Positions 5,887-6,834 of a stretch of DNA of 6,834 nucleotides are shown here, piece by piece. Origin of the DNA: Actinomycetota bacterium (GTDB lineage: Bacteria > Actinomycetota > Thermoleophilia > Solirubrobacterales > Solirubrobacteraceae). The notes beneath the pieces were generated by a model. The model was not told the origin of the DNA. It was given only the letters and a program-made list of their open reading frames with translations, and ran no database searches. Position numbers and translations under genes: made by a program. The stretch covers positions 1-6,834 of the forward strand of contig VAYD01000170.1 of NCBI GenBank assembly GCA_005883905.1. Direction: 5' to 3'. Positions within the stretch are counted from its first letter, which is position 1. Every line of letters begins with the position of its first letter.

Positions 5887-6834
5887 TTACGCAGCCGACA
5901 CGACTTCGGCCTCCGGCGCGGCCGCGTGGCCGACGAAGTCGCGCTGGCGCGTGAGCGCGAACGACAGGACCGCGGAGACGAACGCGACGATCGCGGCGAT
6001 GACGAACAGGTCCGACAGCGATGCAGAGTAGGCCGCCACGTACTCGTGCGGCGGCACGCCGCGGACGAGGTTGGGGTTGCCGGTCGCGAGCACCTCGGAG
6101 GGGACGTTCGGGATCTTGTTCGTCAGCAGCCCCTGGAAGATCGCCCCGAGCCCCGCGATCCCGGTGGCGATGCCCACCTGGCGGAACGTCGAGTTGATGC
6201 CGCTCGCCATCCCCGCCCGCTGCGGCGGCACGACCCCCACAGCCGCCTGGGCGAGGCTCGGGTTGACCATGCCGATTCCGGCGCCGGCGAGGATGAAGCC
6301 GGGGAGCAGCGCGGTCCAGTCCGAGTTCGCGTCGATCGAGCTCATCAGCAGCAGGCCCACGCCCACCAGCGTCATCCCCAGGCCGAAGAGCACGCGCAGC
6401 GGGACGGTACGGCTGACGCGCCCCGCGATCGGCGCCACGACGAAGCTCACGACGGTCAGCGGCAGGAACCGCAGGCCCGTCTGCTGCGGGGTGTAGCCGA
6501 GTGTGTTCTGGATGTAGAGCGTGATGTAGAGGAACATCGCGAACATCGACGCGCTCAGGCCGAACGCGGCGATCGACGCGCCGCCGAACGCCGGCTTGCG
6601 GAACAGCGACAGGTCGAACATCGCCTGCTCGCCCGCCCGCAGCTCGACTGCGACGAAGGCGGCCAGCAGCACCACGGCGCCGACGAGGAAGCCGACGATC
6701 AGCGTGCTGCCCCAGCCCTCGGCGTTGCCGCGCACGAGCGCGAAGATCAGCAGGAACAGCCCGCCGCTGAACGTCACGAGCCCAGGCAGGTCGACGCGCT
6801 GCGCCCACGGCGAGCGGAACTCGTCGACGCGCAG
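5887..6834 (-). CDS. DHA2-family (EmrB/QacA-type) MFS exporter, N-terminus beyond window
   Basis: This is the C-terminal 315 residues of a proton-driven multidrug-type major facilitator of the 14-helix DHA2 group. The frame stays open to the window edge, where RVDLPGLVTFSGGLFLLIFA matches the start of the central helices between the two six-helix halves. Then follow FDLSLFRKPAFGGAS, the helix with NTLGYTPQQTGLRFLPLT, AGRVSRTVPLRVLFGLGM, the SSIDANSDW loop, GFILAGAGIGMVNPSLAQAAVG, PPQRAGMASGINSTFRQVG, and a last helix near VIAAIVAFVSAVLSFALTR. The final 20 residues are hydrophilic and cytoplasmic. The GTG at 6777 lies in the middle of the protein and is not a start. The N-terminal six helices and any adjacent regulator are outside the window. 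Substrate cannot be predicted. It is followed by the L,D-transpeptidase gene on the same strand, but nothing visible ties their functions. Confidence 0.93.
   Translation of the reverse strand: MRVDEFRSPWAQRVDLPGLVTFSGGLFLLIFALVRGNAEGWGSTLIVGFLVGAVVLLAAFVAVELRAGEQAMFDLSLFRKPAFGGASIAAFGLSASMFAMFLYITLYIQNTLGYTPQQTGLRFLPLTVVSFVVAPIAGRVSRTVPLRVLFGLGMTLVGVGLLLMSSIDANSDWTALLPGFILAGAGIGMVNPSLAQAAVGVVPPQRAGMASGINSTFRQVGIATGIAGLGAIFQGLLTNKIPNVPSEVLATGNPNLVRGVPPHEYVAAYSASLSDLFVIAAIVAFVSAVLSFALTRQRDFVGHAAAPEAEVVSAA

Noticed and set aside
4886..6031. 381-residue plus-strand open frame across the L,D-transpeptidase and exporter end
   Set aside because: Antisense to two recognised genes, Arg-rich and without any family motif.
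6775..6777. GTG as start codon of the exporter
   Set aside because: Homology to DHA2 exporters continues upstream to the window edge, and the N-terminal six helices would be missing.
5849..6808. N-terminal extension of the L,D-transpeptidase frame up to 6808
   Set aside because: The extension is an out-of-frame reading of the exporter gene; the signal peptide beginning at 5848 marks the real start.

Overview
The window is very GC-rich, with tightly packed genes, GTG starts used freely and protein families typical of high-GC Gram-positive bacteria. The layout and several protein signatures suggest an actinobacterium, perhaps of the Thermoleophilia/Solirubrobacter-Conexibacter type. That assignment is an inference from memory of the families; no rRNA or marker tree is available here.

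Left part, minus strand (1-2707), in transcription order: an eRF1-fold protein of the bacterial release-factor-like (baeRF/Vms1-like) group; a roughly 120-bp gap holding three 16-bp palindromic repeats at exact 34-bp spacing and a perfect 15-bp inverted repeat; a TetR-family repressor; and murB (UDP-N-acetylenolpyruvoylglucosamine reductase), which starts inside the last codons of tetR and runs off the left edge. The inverted repeat lies just ahead of tetR, so the repressor probably controls itself and the peptidoglycan gene murB.

Middle, plus strand (2730-4830): a short-type nicotinate phosphoribosyltransferase (NAD salvage), then after 40 bp a multi-spanning membrane protein of the lysylphosphatidylglycerol-synthase transmembrane/AglD (UPF0104) family. 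The latter's Shine-Dalgarno sequence is partly inside a perfect 6-bp hairpin. The baeRF and phosphoribosyltransferase genes diverge with only 22 bp between their preferred start codons.

Right part, minus strand (4823-6834): a DHA2-type (14-helix) major facilitator exporter entering from the right edge, then 38 bp later a secreted L,D-transpeptidase with a YkuD domain. The L,D-transpeptidase stop overlaps the membrane-protein stop by 8 bp in a convergent arrangement.

Two genes act in peptidoglycan metabolism (MurB in the cytoplasm, the L,D-transpeptidase outside). One membrane protein belongs to a family linked to lipid translocation, one enzyme serves NAD salvage, one protein is probably a ribosome-rescue or peptidyl-tRNA hydrolysis factor, and one is an exporter. 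There is no sign of a mobile element, phage, CRISPR array or RNA gene, and no gene-free stretch longer than about 120 bp. The points most worth following are the release-factor-like protein with its displaced glutamine, the 34-bp repeat array, and the likely TetR control of murB.
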